Shown: positions 1 through 8,487 of the stretch, piece after piece | Position numbering within the stretch: the stretch's first letter is position 1 | Layout: the number at the start of each line of letters is the position of its first letter | Source of the DNA: M55B165 sp964423265 | Lineage (GTDB): Bacteria; Actinomycetota; Humimicrobiia; Humimicrobiales; Humimicrobiaceae | Direction: 5' to 3' | Length of the DNA stretch: 64,000 nt | Assembly (NCBI GenBank): GCA_964423265.1 | Contig: CAYREF010000001.1 | Coordinates: 1-64,000 of the forward strand | Program-made: the position numbers and the translations under genes | The notes under the pieces: generated by a model | The model's input: only the letters and a program-made list of their open reading frames with translations | Database searches by the model: none | What the model was told of the DNA's origin: nothing

Positions 1-55
1 AAAAAAGAGTATAATTAATTCAGGATTTTTGTGTTTTTAACCTGCGGAAAGTAAG

Positions 56-268
56 ATGAATAGTTTGAAATACCGCAAATTATTTAAAGAATCCCCAATC
101 TCCCTGTGGGAAGAAGATTTCTCTGAGGCCAAAAAATATCTTGCATATTTAAGAAAAAAAGGGGTAAGTGACCTTAGAAACTATTTTGACAAGAATCTCT
201 CTGAGCTGGAAAAAGCTGTTGGCAAAATAAAGGTACTGGACATAAATAAAGCTACTATGAACTTGTAG
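56..268 (+). pseudogene. N-terminal fragment of a PAS sensor protein, cut by an amber stop
   Basis: A 70-residue reading frame starting at ATG 56 behind a purine-rich GGAAAG. Its text (YRKLFKESPISLWEEDF, ending KVLDINKAT) is the familiar opening of multi-PAS sensor proteins. It ends at TAG 266-268, and the same frame continues straight on as the next gene with EANDLGEFKKN, the expected continuation of that PAS domain. So this is the first part of one ancestral gene, separated by a single nonsense codon, most likely a former Tyr codon. TAG is a normal stop elsewhere in the window, so readthrough is not assumed. On its own the fragment is unlikely to fold as a complete PAS domain. Confidence 0.75.
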
Positions 269-272
269 GAGG
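267..272 (+). promoter_or_regulatory. AGGAGG ribosome-binding site formed across the amber stop
   Basis: The last two bases of the TAG stop plus the next four give a perfect AGGAGG, 8 nt before a TTG at 281. This could allow reinitiation of the downstream part of the split sensor gene. The same base that makes the stop also completes the Shine-Dalgarno sequence. Confidence 0.6.
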
Positions 273-280
273 CTAATGAT

Positions 281-2662
281 TTGGGAGAGTTCAAAAAAAA
301 TCTCCCCTTATTTTTTACAGACAAGGCCAGGGAAGTCTTTTTAAAAGAAATAGCAGCAATTTCTGAGGGAAAGAAAGGATTTGAAGCAGAAACAAAAAAC
401 AAAACACTTGGCGGTGATATAAAAGACCTTTACATAAAATGGATGGTTGTTTCAGGATTTGAAGAGGATATGTCCAGGGTTGTAGGAGCAGCAGTTGATA
501 TTACTGAGTTAAAAAAGAGGGAAAAAGAGTTAACTCGAAATGAGGGAAAATACAGGATTCTGATAGAAAATATTTATGAAGGGTTGTGGCAGATTGATGA
601 AAATGGATATACCGCTTTTGTAACTCCCGGCATGGCTGAGATATTAGGTTATAAGCCTGAAGAGATGATAGGCAAGCATCTATTTTCCTTCATGGATAAA
701 AAAACAATCAAAACGGCTAAAAGCTTTTTAGAAAGAAGAAAAAAGGGAGTAAGGGAAGAACATGAATTCAGGTTTTTAAATAAAGATAAAAAACCAGTAT
801 ATGTAAGGATTGCTACTAGCCCTTTAATTGATGAGACGGGAAAATATAATGGTGCAATAGCTTATGTATCAGATATGACCAGGGAGAAAAAATTAAGAGA
901 CGCCCTAATTAAAAAGGAAAAAAGGTTTAGTGATTTTCTAAATTTGCTGCCGGAAATTGTGGTGGAAACTGATAAAGACTTTAGAATTACATTCGTCAAT
1001 GAGACTGGGCTCAGAATTACTGGCTATAGCAAAAAAGACATAAACAAAGGCTTAAGCATTTTCACTATATTGGATAAAAAAGATCATGAAAAAGCAAGAA
1101 AAAATATTGAAAAGTTAATAAAAAATGAACATATAATCCCTAATGAATATTCGATTAGAAAAAAAGATGGTAAAAATATTCCGGTATTAACTAACAGTAA
1201 TACTATTTTTGAGAATAATAACTTTAGGGGATTGAGAATTGTCGGTGTTGATATAACTGAAAAAAAGAAAACTGAAGAAAGAATAAGAGAAAGTGAGAAA
1301 AAGTACAGAGAACTTTTTGAAAGTTCCCTGGATGGTATATACAGGACCACATTAGAAGGGGAGTACATAGATGCAAATCCTGCTCTCATAAGGATGCTTG
1401 GATACAGAGATGCAGCAGATCTCTTTTCAATAAATGTATCCACTCAGCTATATGCGGATGAAAATGACAGGCCGGGCCCTGAAAACAGAAACAGGACTTT
1501 TGAAACTAGATTAAAGAAAAAGGAAGGGACTATTATCTGGGCTGAAATTAGCTCCAGAGTTGTTTATGAAGGGGGGAAACCAAAGTATTATGAAGGTATA
1601 GTAAGGGATGTAACCAACCGGAAGAAAATGGAAAAGCAATTAATATACCAATCTTTTCATGACCATCTTACAGGATTGTATAACAGGGCTTATTTTGAAG
1701 AAGAAATTTACCGGATTGATTATAGTAGAAAGATCCCTGTAAGTTTCATCATGGGGGATATCAATAGTCTTAAGCTTGTAAATGACGCTTTTGGGCATAA
1801 AAAAGGGGACAGAATATTATGCAAGTGTGCAAATATATTAAAGGATTGCTGCCGGAAAGATGATATCGTTGCCAGGTGGGGTGGTGATGAGTTTTCAATA
1901 ATTCTGCCTAATACTCCGGAAGAAGTTGCCAATAAAATAATAGAAAGGATTAAACAAAGGTGTAGGAAAGCAAATAGGTCCACTGAACCAATTAGTCTTT
2001 CATTGGGTTGCGCTACAAAGACAAAGAAAGAATCAGATATCCAAAAAATAATTAGACATGCTGAAGATAACATGTACAGGAATAAGTTATTGGAAAGGGA
2101 TAGCATCTCAGGATCAATTATTAATTCCCTTGAGGCTACCCTGGTAGAAAAAAGTCATGAAACGGAAAAACATGCCAAAAGGCTTCAAAAGATGGCAAAA
2201 AAGATGGGTAAGATAATAGGGCTCCCGGCCTATAAGGTGGCCGAGCTCCTATTGCTGTGTACTCTACATGATATAGGTAAAATAGCAATACCTGAAAAAG
2301 TTTTAAACAAGAAGGCAAAACTTTCCCCAAAAGAGTGGGAAATTATAAGGAGACATCCGGAGATTGGTTATAATATAGCTAAAGCTTCACCGCAAATTTC
2401 ACATATAGCAAAAGCTATACTAGCCCACCATGAATGGTGGGATGGAACTGGCTACCCAAAAGGGCTAAAAGGGGAAGGAATCCCCGAAAATTCCAGGATC
2501 CTAGCTATTATAGATGCATATGATGTAATGGTGCATGGCAGGATTTATAAGGAACCCCTATCCAAGCAAGCGGCAATACAGGAATTAGAAAAGTTTTCCG
2601 GAATCCAATTTGACCCTAGCTTGGTTAACGTATTTGTGGAAGAACTTTTACAGAAGACTTAA
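281..2662 (+). CDS. PAS-PAS-PAS-GGDEF-HD-GYP signalling protein (c-di-GMP turnover)
   Basis: A 793-residue cytoplasmic-looking protein. The residual end of a first PAS domain occupies residues 1-75, followed by three PAS domains (about 87-205, 215-335 and 345-450). A GGDEF domain (about 455-610) has an intact WGGDEF and the MGDIN metal-site segment. The C-terminal HD-GYP domain (about 620-790) has HDIGK and the HHEWWDGTGYP signature. Both catalytic motifs are complete, so it could in principle make and degrade c-di-GMP. No transmembrane segment is visible. The start is TTG 281, chosen for its AGGAGG. Upstream sequence in the same frame encodes the missing N-terminus, so this is the 3' part of a split gene. 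Ligands of the PAS domains cannot be read from the sequence. Confidence 0.85.
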   Translation: MGEFKKNLPLFFTDKAREVFLKEIAAISEGKKGFEAETKNKTLGGDIKDLYIKWMVVSGFEEDMSRVVGAAVDITELKKREKELTRNEGKYRILIENIYEGLWQIDENGYTAFVTPGMAEILGYKPEEMIGKHLFSFMDKKTIKTAKSFLERRKKGVREEHEFRFLNKDKKPVYVRIATSPLIDETGKYNGAIAYVSDMTREKKLRDALIKKEKRFSDFLNLLPEIVVETDKDFRITFVNETGLRITGYSKKDINKGLSIFTILDKKDHEKARKNIEKLIKNEHIIPNEYSIRKKDGKNIPVLTNSNTIFENNNFRGLRIVGVDITEKKKTEERIRESEKKYRELFESSLDGIYRTTLEGEYIDANPALIRMLGYRDAADLFSINVSTQLYADENDRPGPENRNRTFETRLKKKEGTIIWAEISSRVVYEGGKPKYYEGIVRDVTNRKKMEKQLIYQSFHDHLTGLYNRAYFEEEIYRIDYSRKIPVSFIMGDINSLKLVNDAFGHKKGDRILCKCANILKDCCRKDDIVARWGGDEFSIILPNTPEEVANKIIERIKQRCRKANRSTEPISLSLGCATKTKKESDIQKIIRHAEDNMYRNKLLERDSISGSIINSLEATLVEKSHETEKHAKRLQKMAKKMGKIIGLPAYKVAELLLLCTLHDIGKIAIPEKVLNKKAKLSPKEWEIIRRHPEIGYNIAKASPQISHIAKAILAHHEWWDGTGYPKGLKGEGIPENSRILAIIDAYDVMVHGRIYKEPLSKQAAIQELEKFSGIQFDPSLVNVFVEELLQKT

Positions 2663-2829
2663 ATCAGCTCCTCTATTTGTTACCAAAATTAAAGCTTAAA
2701 TAAAAATAATGCTTTTATTTATTTCTTATTTAGATATAATTATAAATATATCTATATATACATAAGTTATAGATAATATGTATAATGTTAATTAGAATTG
2801 TTTAAGATTATATTTAATATTAAAATATT

Positions 2830-4251
2830 ATGGCTGATAAAACAGGTAGTCCTCTAAATTATAAAAAAGAAGGTTTTTTTAAAAATCTGGTAGAAGAATT
2901 ACCGGCTTTTGTGTTTGAAATTAGCGGAACTCTTAATATAACCTATGCTAATAACTATGCAGCAAATCGCACTGGGTGGGAGAGGAAAGAACTAATAGGC
3001 AAAAAAATTACAGATGTCATGATAACTGTGGACAAGACCGGATTGGATGCCCAACGGGAAAAGTTGTTTCACAGTGATAATAAAAAGGCAGCCAAATATA
3101 CTGTAAAAATTAAAAGTGGAAAAGAATTTAGAGCTTTTATTAAAACGGATGTCATAAATGATAAGAATGGGAAAATAATTGGGTATAGGATTATTGGCAT
3201 TGAGATAGATAAGGCAAAAGAGGTAAAAAAGAAACTAAGCTATTCAGGTATCCATGACAAGCTTACCGGTTTGTATAACCGCTCTTATTTTATTAGGGAA
3301 TTTAACAGAGTGGACAGCGAAGATAATTATCCTCTTAGCATGATAATGGGAGACATTAATGGATTGAAGAGAATAAATGAGAAGTATGGAAATGAAGCAG
3401 GGAATAGCGTTATAAGGAAAACGGGTAAATTGTTTAAGGCGGTAACAAGGCAAAATGATATAGTTTGTAGATATGGGGATGGTCAGTTTGTGATACTTCT
3501 GCCCCAAACTAATATAGAAATAACCGAGGATATAATAATGAGAATAAGGTCTGTTGTTGAAGCTTCCAAAATTTTAAAAATCCCGTTTAGCATATCTTTG
3601 GGGTCCGCAACCAAACAAGACAGGTCTAAGCCAAGCCAGGGACTTCTAAAAGAGGCTGAGGATAGTATGTATAAAAACAAACTTTTAAGAAAAGAGAGCA
3701 TTGACAGCTCTCTTATAAATGCATTGGAGAGGGCTTTGTTTGAAAGAAGTGATGAAACTAGGGGGCATACTGAAAGACTGAAGAAGCTGGCTATAGTACT
3801 GGGTAAAAGCTTGAATTTATCACAGAATGTAATTGATGATCTAATAATTTTAGCTAGCCTGCATGATATAGGCAAAGTTGGAATACCTGATGAAATATTA
3901 AATAAAAAGGGAAAACTTAACCCAGAAGAATGGAAAGTAATGAAAAAGCATTCAGAGATAGGCTACAATATTGCCAAAACTGCACCAAGAATTGAAAATA
4001 TTGCTAATGCAATACTTGCACATCATGAAAACTGGGATGGAAGTGGTTATCCAAATGGCCTAAAGAGAGAAGAGATACCATTAATTTCCAGAGTTTCCAT
4101 TATCATAGATGCCTATGATGCTATGACCCATGATAGGCCTTATAAAAAAGCTATGGGAAAGGAAGAAGCGGTAAAGGAAATAAAAAATAGTTCAGGAAAA
4201 CAGTTTGACCCCCGGATTGTAAGGTATTTTATAAAGATAGTAGAAATGTAG
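2830..4251 (+). CDS. PAS / degenerate GGDEF / HD-GYP signalling protein
   Basis: A 473-residue relative of the upstream sensor, 167 bp downstream. One PAS domain (about 15-130) is followed by a GGDEF-like domain (about 135-285) and a C-terminal HD-GYP domain (about 295-470) with HDIGK and HHENWDGSGYP. The GGDEF motif reads GDGQF, so cyclase activity is unlikely; the domain may bind nucleotide or regulate the phosphodiesterase. The HD-GYP half looks catalytically complete. No Shine-Dalgarno sequence is seen before ATG 2830. The long AT-rich gap upstream contains a TATAAT at 2781-2786, which suggests its own promoter and a short leader. Confidence 0.87.
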   Translation: MADKTGSPLNYKKEGFFKNLVEELPAFVFEISGTLNITYANNYAANRTGWERKELIGKKITDVMITVDKTGLDAQREKLFHSDNKKAAKYTVKIKSGKEFRAFIKTDVINDKNGKIIGYRIIGIEIDKAKEVKKKLSYSGIHDKLTGLYNRSYFIREFNRVDSEDNYPLSMIMGDINGLKRINEKYGNEAGNSVIRKTGKLFKAVTRQNDIVCRYGDGQFVILLPQTNIEITEDIIMRIRSVVEASKILKIPFSISLGSATKQDRSKPSQGLLKEAEDSMYKNKLLRKESIDSSLINALERALFERSDETRGHTERLKKLAIVLGKSLNLSQNVIDDLIILASLHDIGKVGIPDEILNKKGKLNPEEWKVMKKHSEIGYNIAKTAPRIENIANAILAHHENWDGSGYPNGLKREEIPLISRVSIIIDAYDAMTHDRPYKKAMGKEEAVKEIKNSSGKQFDPRIVRYFIKIVEM

Positions 4252-4263
4252 CTACTTAATATA

Positions 4264-4550
4264 TTAAAAAATATCAGGGTCCTTTTCTAATATATCAATA
4301 CAGGCATAAAAAATATCTGGATCGTAGAGTGTGCCCTAATTATCCTTTAATTCTTTATAAATTTCGCCCATTCCCAATGCTTGTCTTTAGGGTCTATGAG
4401 AAGGTATTGGCTTTATTACATCTGCAACTGCTAGTATTTTTGATTTTAGTCATAACTTATCTTCTTTTATATATAAAATAATGGATACCCGGATCCGCCT
4501 AGCGATTCATGGTGCTGGTAAATAACAGTTGATATAATTTTAGGCAATTT
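4264..4550 (-). pseudogene. Decayed C-terminal part of an HD-GYP phosphodiesterase
   Basis: Read on the minus strand, this gap contains clear HD-GYP remnants: VIYQHHESLGGSGYP, then in another frame KILAVADV and SHRP, then GTLYDPDIFYACIDILEKD and a terminal stop. These match the end of the RILAVADVV-type HD-GYP family, a different subfamily from the two plus-strand neighbours. At least four in-frame stops and one frameshift interrupt it, and the conserved Asp of the HHExxDG motif is Gly. The 5' part is gone. This explains the otherwise empty 310 bases between the neighbouring genes. Confidence 0.82.
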
Positions 4551-4562
4551 ACTTTCCTAAAT

Positions 4563-5288
4563 ATGGCTAATATAATATTTATTTTAACCTATGAAAAGAA
4601 GATGGACAGCAAAAAAACCAAGGCCCTTTTTGGTCTTATATCAAAAAAATATGATCCTACAAACTTAACTATAAGCCTTGGACTAGAATTTTATTGGCGC
4701 AAAAAGTTTAGAGAGTTTATAGATTGTGGGGATAGAAAAATACTGGATGCATGTTGTGGAACCGGAAATTCAACTTTTAATGTATGGCAGGGTAATAAAT
4801 ATTGCAAGGTTTACGGGATAGATTTTTCAAAAGAAATGCTGGCAATTGCCAGGGACAAGTATAAGAAATTTGGCAGAAATCTCTTATTCCAGTATGCAGA
4901 TGCAACTGAACTTGGATTTGTTGATGATTATTTTGATGCAGTAACTGTAGTTTTTGGTATTAGGAACATTACTGATAGAAAGAAAGCTTTAGGAGAGTTT
5001 TACAGGGTTACCAAGCCCGGTGGCAAAATAGTTTGCATGGAGTTTGGAGTGCCGGAAAATAAGAGGATTTGCCTTTTTTATAATTTTTACCTGAATTTTA
5101 TGTTGGTAAATTTAGGGGGATTGATCACTGGGAAAAGGAGTGCATATAGTTATCTTGCAGAAAGTATAAGGAGTTTTCCCGCTCCCGAAAAATTTATAGG
5201 CCTGATGTCCGAATCGGGATGGAAAAATGTTAGTGTTTTGAAGTTGAATTTTGGCATCTGTAATATTTATGTAGGCTACAAAAGATGA
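4563..5288 (+). CDS. menG: Demethylmenaquinone methyltransferase (UbiE/MenG family)
   Basis: A 241-residue class I SAM methyltransferase of the UbiE/COQ5 family. It carries the SAM-binding LDACCGTGNSTF (about 60-71) and the family segment FGIRNITDRKKAL. It should methylate demethylmenaquinone, the last step of menaquinone synthesis. The neighbouring convergent gene is menA-like, which supports that role over ubiquinone synthesis. ATG 4563 has no ribosome-binding site. The conserved domain begins near Met14 (4602), so the true start may be there. The 3' end overlaps menA by 13 bp tail to tail. The unusual CCG in place of the family's common GCG motif is minor. Confidence 0.85.
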   Translation: MANIIFILTYEKKMDSKKTKALFGLISKKYDPTNLTISLGLEFYWRKKFREFIDCGDRKILDACCGTGNSTFNVWQGNKYCKVYGIDFSKEMLAIARDKYKKFGRNLLFQYADATELGFVDDYFDAVTVVFGIRNITDRKKALGEFYRVTKPGGKIVCMEFGVPENKRICLFYNFYLNFMLVNLGGLITGKRSAYSYLAESIRSFPAPEKFIGLMSESGWKNVSVLKLNFGICNIYVGYKR

Positions 5289-6196
5289 AAAAATTTCTCT
5301 ATGGCTACTCCTATGCAAATGAGGATACCAAAAGCCAGGGTTAACATAATAGTGTTAGCCTGGGCAGGAAGCATCTTTTTCTCATCATTGCAGTGCTTGT
5401 AAGTTATAATGGTAGCTTTTACAGCAATAGGGGTGCTCAATAGGGTTACCAGCAAAAACGGCGATATTAACTTAAGCAGCCCCGGAATAATTATGGCAAG
5501 GTAGGTTGCTGCTATTAACATAAAATACAGATGCCTTGACCCCTTCCTTCCCAGTATTACCACCAGTTGCTTTTTGCCGGCTTTTTTGTCTGCTCCATAA
5601 TCCGGAAATTCATTTATAAATAATATATTTGCAGTGCTTATGCCATAAGGGAGGGATAAAAGCAGGGCTTCCAAGCTAAAGCTTTGGGTAAAAAGGTAGT
5701 AAGTTCCGCAAACAGAGAGGGGTCCCACCAGTAAAAAAACCATTATTTCCCCTATACCCCTGTATACAAATTTAAAAGGAGGTGCAGTATAAAAATATCC
5801 CAGGACAATTCCTCCTAGCCCAAACCAGAGAAGATTTATATCCACCTTTATGACAAAAAACAGCCCTATGGCAATAGCTACAAGAAAACAAGTTATGGCT
5901 CCTGCGAGCACTTTCCTATGTTTTATTAAGTCCTCCTGTATTACTCTGCTGCCTCCAGATAAGGGTGTATAATATCTATTTATGTTATCAGTTTTTAAAT
6001 CAAAGTAGTCATTTGTCAGATTAATCCCTCCATTTGTTGCGGCAATAATTGCCATTGAAGAGATAAGGTAAAGCCAGCTGAAGTGTCCGTCTTTGTAAGC
6101 TATAAGCGATGCTATAACTGCAGACATTACAGTTGCAGAGAAAAAAGGCGCCCTTAAGGCTTTTACCCATAAAAGGATTTTTTGGCTTAATTTCAT
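5276..6196 (-). CDS. menA: 1,4-dihydroxy-2-naphthoate polyprenyltransferase (UbiA family)
   Basis: A 306-residue integral membrane protein with about eight hydrophobic segments. The first aspartate-rich motif is NDYFDLKTD (62-70), followed by TPLSGGSRV, a signature of MenA rather than of other UbiA enzymes. The second is NEFPDYGADKKAGK (around 190-205). It would attach the polyprenyl tail to DHNA in the membrane, giving demethylmenaquinone, the substrate of the convergent menG product. Together they indicate a menaquinone-based respiratory chain. No other men genes occur in the window. Confidence 0.87.
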   Translation of the reverse strand: MKLSQKILLWVKALRAPFFSATVMSAVIASLIAYKDGHFSWLYLISSMAIIAATNGGINLTNDYFDLKTDNINRYYTPLSGGSRVIQEDLIKHRKVLAGAITCFLVAIAIGLFFVIKVDINLLWFGLGGIVLGYFYTAPPFKFVYRGIGEIMVFLLVGPLSVCGTYYLFTQSFSLEALLLSLPYGISTANILFINEFPDYGADKKAGKKQLVVILGRKGSRHLYFMLIAATYLAIIIPGLLKLISPFLLVTLLSTPIAVKATIITYKHCNDEKKMLPAQANTIMLTLAFGILICIGVAIEKFFHLL

Positions 6197-6237
6197 AATT
6201 AAGAATAATAATATAAAAACTAAAAAAGTTTAAGCTT

Positions 6238-6477
6238 TTATGCAGTGTCTCCTAAAATCCTACTTACATACTCTTTGTTTGTGCTTTTGTCTTTTTCGAT
6301 AACATTTTTTGCCCCACAGAACTTGCAAATTATATAAGGTGTTCCGTCACTGGCAAGCCTTATCCTGTTTCTGTCTTCTTCAACCGGGACAAAAAGGTTC
6401 TCTTTTAATTTATAATTTGCCAACAATTTATTGCATTTCAGGCAGTTTAGCATGTATTTATTAATGTTCTCTTCCAT
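6238..6477 (-). CDS. Small zinc-ribbon protein, function unknown
   Basis: A 79-residue protein with two cysteine pairs, CLKC (about 14-17) and CKFC (about 51-54), spaced like a zinc ribbon. No membrane segment is seen. It is one of three small zinc-ribbon genes in a row on this strand upstream of menA (6238-7004). I do not recognise a named family. The paired CxxC motifs and the GG-rich site before the start (CCCCC on the plus strand) support a real gene. Confidence 0.6.
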   Translation of the reverse strand: MEENINKYMLNCLKCNKLLANYKLKENLFVPVEEDRNRIRLASDGTPYIICKFCGAKNVIEKDKSTNKEYVSRILGDTA

Positions 6478-6579
6478 TTCTATCCCCCCTTATCTATTAT
6501 TATATTTGTATGATTGAGTTTATAAACCTATATTTGGACAGAAAAGAATATTTCTGGGTTTTAACGTAAATAGAAAATG

Positions 6580-6747
6580 CTAGTGGGGCTTTCTGCTTTT
6601 CTTATTTTTATCTTTTTTGTGCAGGATTTTTTGAATTTTTTCTGATATCTCATCCAGGGTTGCCCCGCAATATGCACAAACAATAAAACCTTTTCCAATT
6701 TTTTCGCCGTTTTTGGGGTGGATAAGATTTTTTTCTCTTTTATTCAT
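6580..6747 (-). CDS. Small single-CxxC zinc-ribbon-like protein
   Basis: A 55-residue frame from ATG 6747 (MNKREKNLIHPKNG), with one CAYC motif and a lysine-rich C-terminus. The longer frame from 6819 overlaps the upstream gene and has no sensible N-terminus. I prefer 6747 because this ATG lies just after the upstream gene's stop, with two bases between, which suggests translational coupling. Half a zinc site is visible, so it might pair as a dimer or with a neighbour. Function unknown. Confidence 0.5.
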   Translation of the reverse strand: MNKREKNLIHPKNGEKIGKGFIVCAYCGATLDEISEKIQKILHKKDKNKKSRKPH

Positions 6748-6749
6748 CT

Positions 6750-7004
6750 CTATCTGAAAAATAATAAAAATACAGCAACAATGATCCCAATAACAATGAA
6801 AATGGAAATTGAAAGCCAAATCCTGAATTTTTTATTGTGATAGGGTATATTATCCCTATGCGGGTATCCGGCTTTAGGTAATCTTTCTCTGGGAACATCT
6901 TCTATTTTTGCCTCACAATATGGACAGTTGTCAACATTGTATTTTATTCTTCTTGAGCAGTTGGGGCAATATATTTCTTCTTCTCTTTCCATTTTTTCCA
7001 CCAC
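6750..7004 (-). CDS. Zinc-ribbon protein with a C-terminal membrane anchor
   Basis: An 84-residue protein. An N-terminal zinc ribbon (CPNC about 13-16, CPYC about 27-30) is followed by a polar linker and a single hydrophobic helix (about 63-82). This gives a tail-anchored protein with a cytoplasmic zinc finger. It is first in a compact minus-strand set with the two smaller zinc-ribbon genes. The family resembles the many generic zinc_ribbon_2 membrane proteins; no function can be assigned. Confidence 0.65.
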   Translation of the reverse strand: MVEKMEREEEIYCPNCSRRIKYNVDNCPYCEAKIEDVPRERLPKAGYPHRDNIPYHNKKFRIWLSISIFIVIGIIVAVFLLFFR

Positions 7005-7060
7005 ATTAATCTTATATTAATACCCCTGTTTTTAAAATAGGGAAAAAATTAAAAATTTTT

Positions 7061-7585
7061 TTATACTGGTTTTATACTGTAATATTTTCCCATGCAGTAG
7101 GTTAGGGTATCTATCTTTTCGTAATCAATGTCTCCGTCCTCATATACCAGATCCGGGTTGCTACTTACCCCCAGTACCTCTCCTATAAAGAGGTCGTGGG
7201 TTCCCAGGCTAATTATATCCTTGACCCTGCATTCAATATTAATGGGGCATTCTGCTATTAACGGAGTAATGGTGTGGCTGGGTTTGGCTTTGGAAAGATT
7301 TAATTCTTTGAATTTATCAATGTCTTTTCCTGATTTTGTTCCACAATACTGGCAGATGTCTGCCTGGTTTTTGTCCGGGATATTTATAACAAATTCTGAT
7401 GATTTTTTTATTAATGCATGGGAGTGCCGGGAAGGCCTGATGGAAATAGATATAAGAGGCGGGCTGCTGCACACAGTTCCGGCCCATGCTAGAGTTATTA
7501 TATTATCTTCACCCTGATAAGAAGAAGTTACCAGGATCACCGGGTTGGGGTAAAGCCTCTCATGGATTCCAATTTGTTTTTTCAT
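7061..7585 (-). CDS. Flavin reductase family / flavoredoxin-like FMN-binding protein
   Basis: A 174-residue flavin-reductase-like split-barrel protein. Typical segments are YPNPVILVTSS near the N-terminus, ITLAWAGTVCSSPPLISISI (about 29-48) and SEFVINIP (about 64-71). Members bind FMN and act as flavin reductases or flavoredoxins in anaerobes. The start is ATG 7585 behind a perfect AGGAGG (minus strand). It stands alone, with a 10-bp inverted repeat in its upstream region. Confidence 0.85.
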   Translation of the reverse strand: MKKQIGIHERLYPNPVILVTSSYQGEDNIITLAWAGTVCSSPPLISISIRPSRHSHALIKKSSEFVINIPDKNQADICQYCGTKSGKDIDKFKELNLSKAKPSHTITPLIAECPINIECRVKDIISLGTHDLFIGEVLGVSSNPDLVYEDGDIDYEKIDTLTYCMGKYYSIKPV

Positions 7586-7623
7586 TTCGTTCCTCCTCGA
7601 AAGATAAACAGATGGTTACTATT

Positions 7624-7660
7624 AACTACAGAAAGTTGAAATTTTTCTAATTCTGTAGTT
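7624..7660. repeat. Inverted repeat, 10-bp perfect arms, in an intergenic region
   Basis: AACTACAGAA at 7624-7633 pairs with TTCTGTAGTT at 7651-7660 around a 17-nt loop. It lies about 40 bp upstream of the flavin reductase start and about 200 bp before vapB. No T-run follows on either strand, so it is not an obvious terminator. It may be an operator or an mRNA leader hairpin of the flavin reductase. Confidence 0.5.
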
Positions 7661-7861
7661 TATATCCTAAGGCATTTTTTATTTTAGAACAATGGCGTAA
7701 AAATTTTGGAAAGTATTTTAGATAAAATCAATTGGTAAAACCCATATTTTATGCTTATTATTTTTATTAGTAAGATTATTAATACAAGTAGGATTTGTTT
7801 ATAAAATATGCTATATTGTAAATAGCTTAAATAGTGTAAAAATTATCGGAGCAATTAATAT

Positions 7862-8092
7862 ATGAAATGTTTAAAAGTGTCAAGCAAGGGTCAGATAGTT
7901 CTCCCTGCGAAAATCCGAAAGCAGTTGAATATCGGCAAAGGTTCCAGGTTTAAAATTGAAGTCCAGGGTTCAAAAATTATTCTTACCCCTATCAATAGGG
8001 AATTTTTTGAAAAAGTTGCTGGCAGCTTTTCTACAAATGGCAAATTACTTAAGACCCTGATTGCTGAAAGAAAAAAGGAGAAATATCTGTGA
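7862..8092 (+). CDS. vapB: AbrB/SpoVT-type antitoxin of a VapBC pair
   Basis: A 76-residue protein with a swapped-hairpin AbrB domain at residues 1-45: the VSSKGQIVLPAKIRKQL segment is diagnostic. A basic C-terminal tail would bind the toxin. It should repress its own operon and neutralise the PIN-domain ribonuclease encoded immediately after it. The genes overlap by 4 bases. The upstream region is AT-rich, with no clear consensus promoter. Confidence 0.85.
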   Translation: MKCLKVSSKGQIVLPAKIRKQLNIGKGSRFKIEVQGSKIILTPINREFFEKVAGSFSTNGKLLKTLIAERKKEKYL

Positions 8093-8487
8093 GGAAATAT
8101 GTTCTGGATTCCTATGCACTTATAACTTACATCGAAAAAGATAAAGGATATATAAAAGTAATTGACCTTCTTGAAGAAACTGCCCTTCAAGGCACAGAGC
8201 TGTTAATGAATATTGTAAATTGGGGTGAGGTTTACTATATAATTCTAAGGGAACAGGGTCATGATATAGCTGATGAATTTGAAAATAATTTTATGAGCTT
8301 CCCGGTAAAAATAATATATTCAGATCTAAAATTAATAAGGAAAGCTTGCTACTACAAAGCTTTTAATGAATTAGCTTTTGCAGATTGCATTGCTGCTGCT
8401 ACTTCCTATATCTATGATGCGCCCCTTATTACTAAAGATAAGGAATTAAAGCAGCTAGAGCAAGAAATAACTATTGAATGGCTGTAG
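8089..8487 (+). CDS. vapC: PIN-domain ribonuclease toxin (VapC family)
   Basis: A 132-residue PIN domain. Acidic metal-site residues are visible: Asp in VLDSYALITYIE near the N-terminus, Glu in NWGEVYY (about 47), Asp in FADCIAAATS (about 100) and Asp in ITKDKEL (about 117). VapC enzymes cut tRNA or rRNA when freed from antitoxin. The GTG start at 8089 overlaps the antitoxin stop, the usual coupling of such pairs. The target RNA cannot be read from the sequence. Both genes look intact. Confidence 0.85.
   Translation: MRKYVLDSYALITYIEKDKGYIKVIDLLEETALQGTELLMNIVNWGEVYYIILREQGHDIADEFENNFMSFPVKIIYSDLKLIRKACYYKAFNELAFADCIAAATSYIYDAPLITKDKELKQLEQEITIEWL

Noticed and set aside
266..268. TAG recoded as an amino acid
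   Set aside because: Many intact genes here end in TAG, for example tuf copy 2, rpmG and rpoA, so a local nonsense mutation is simpler.
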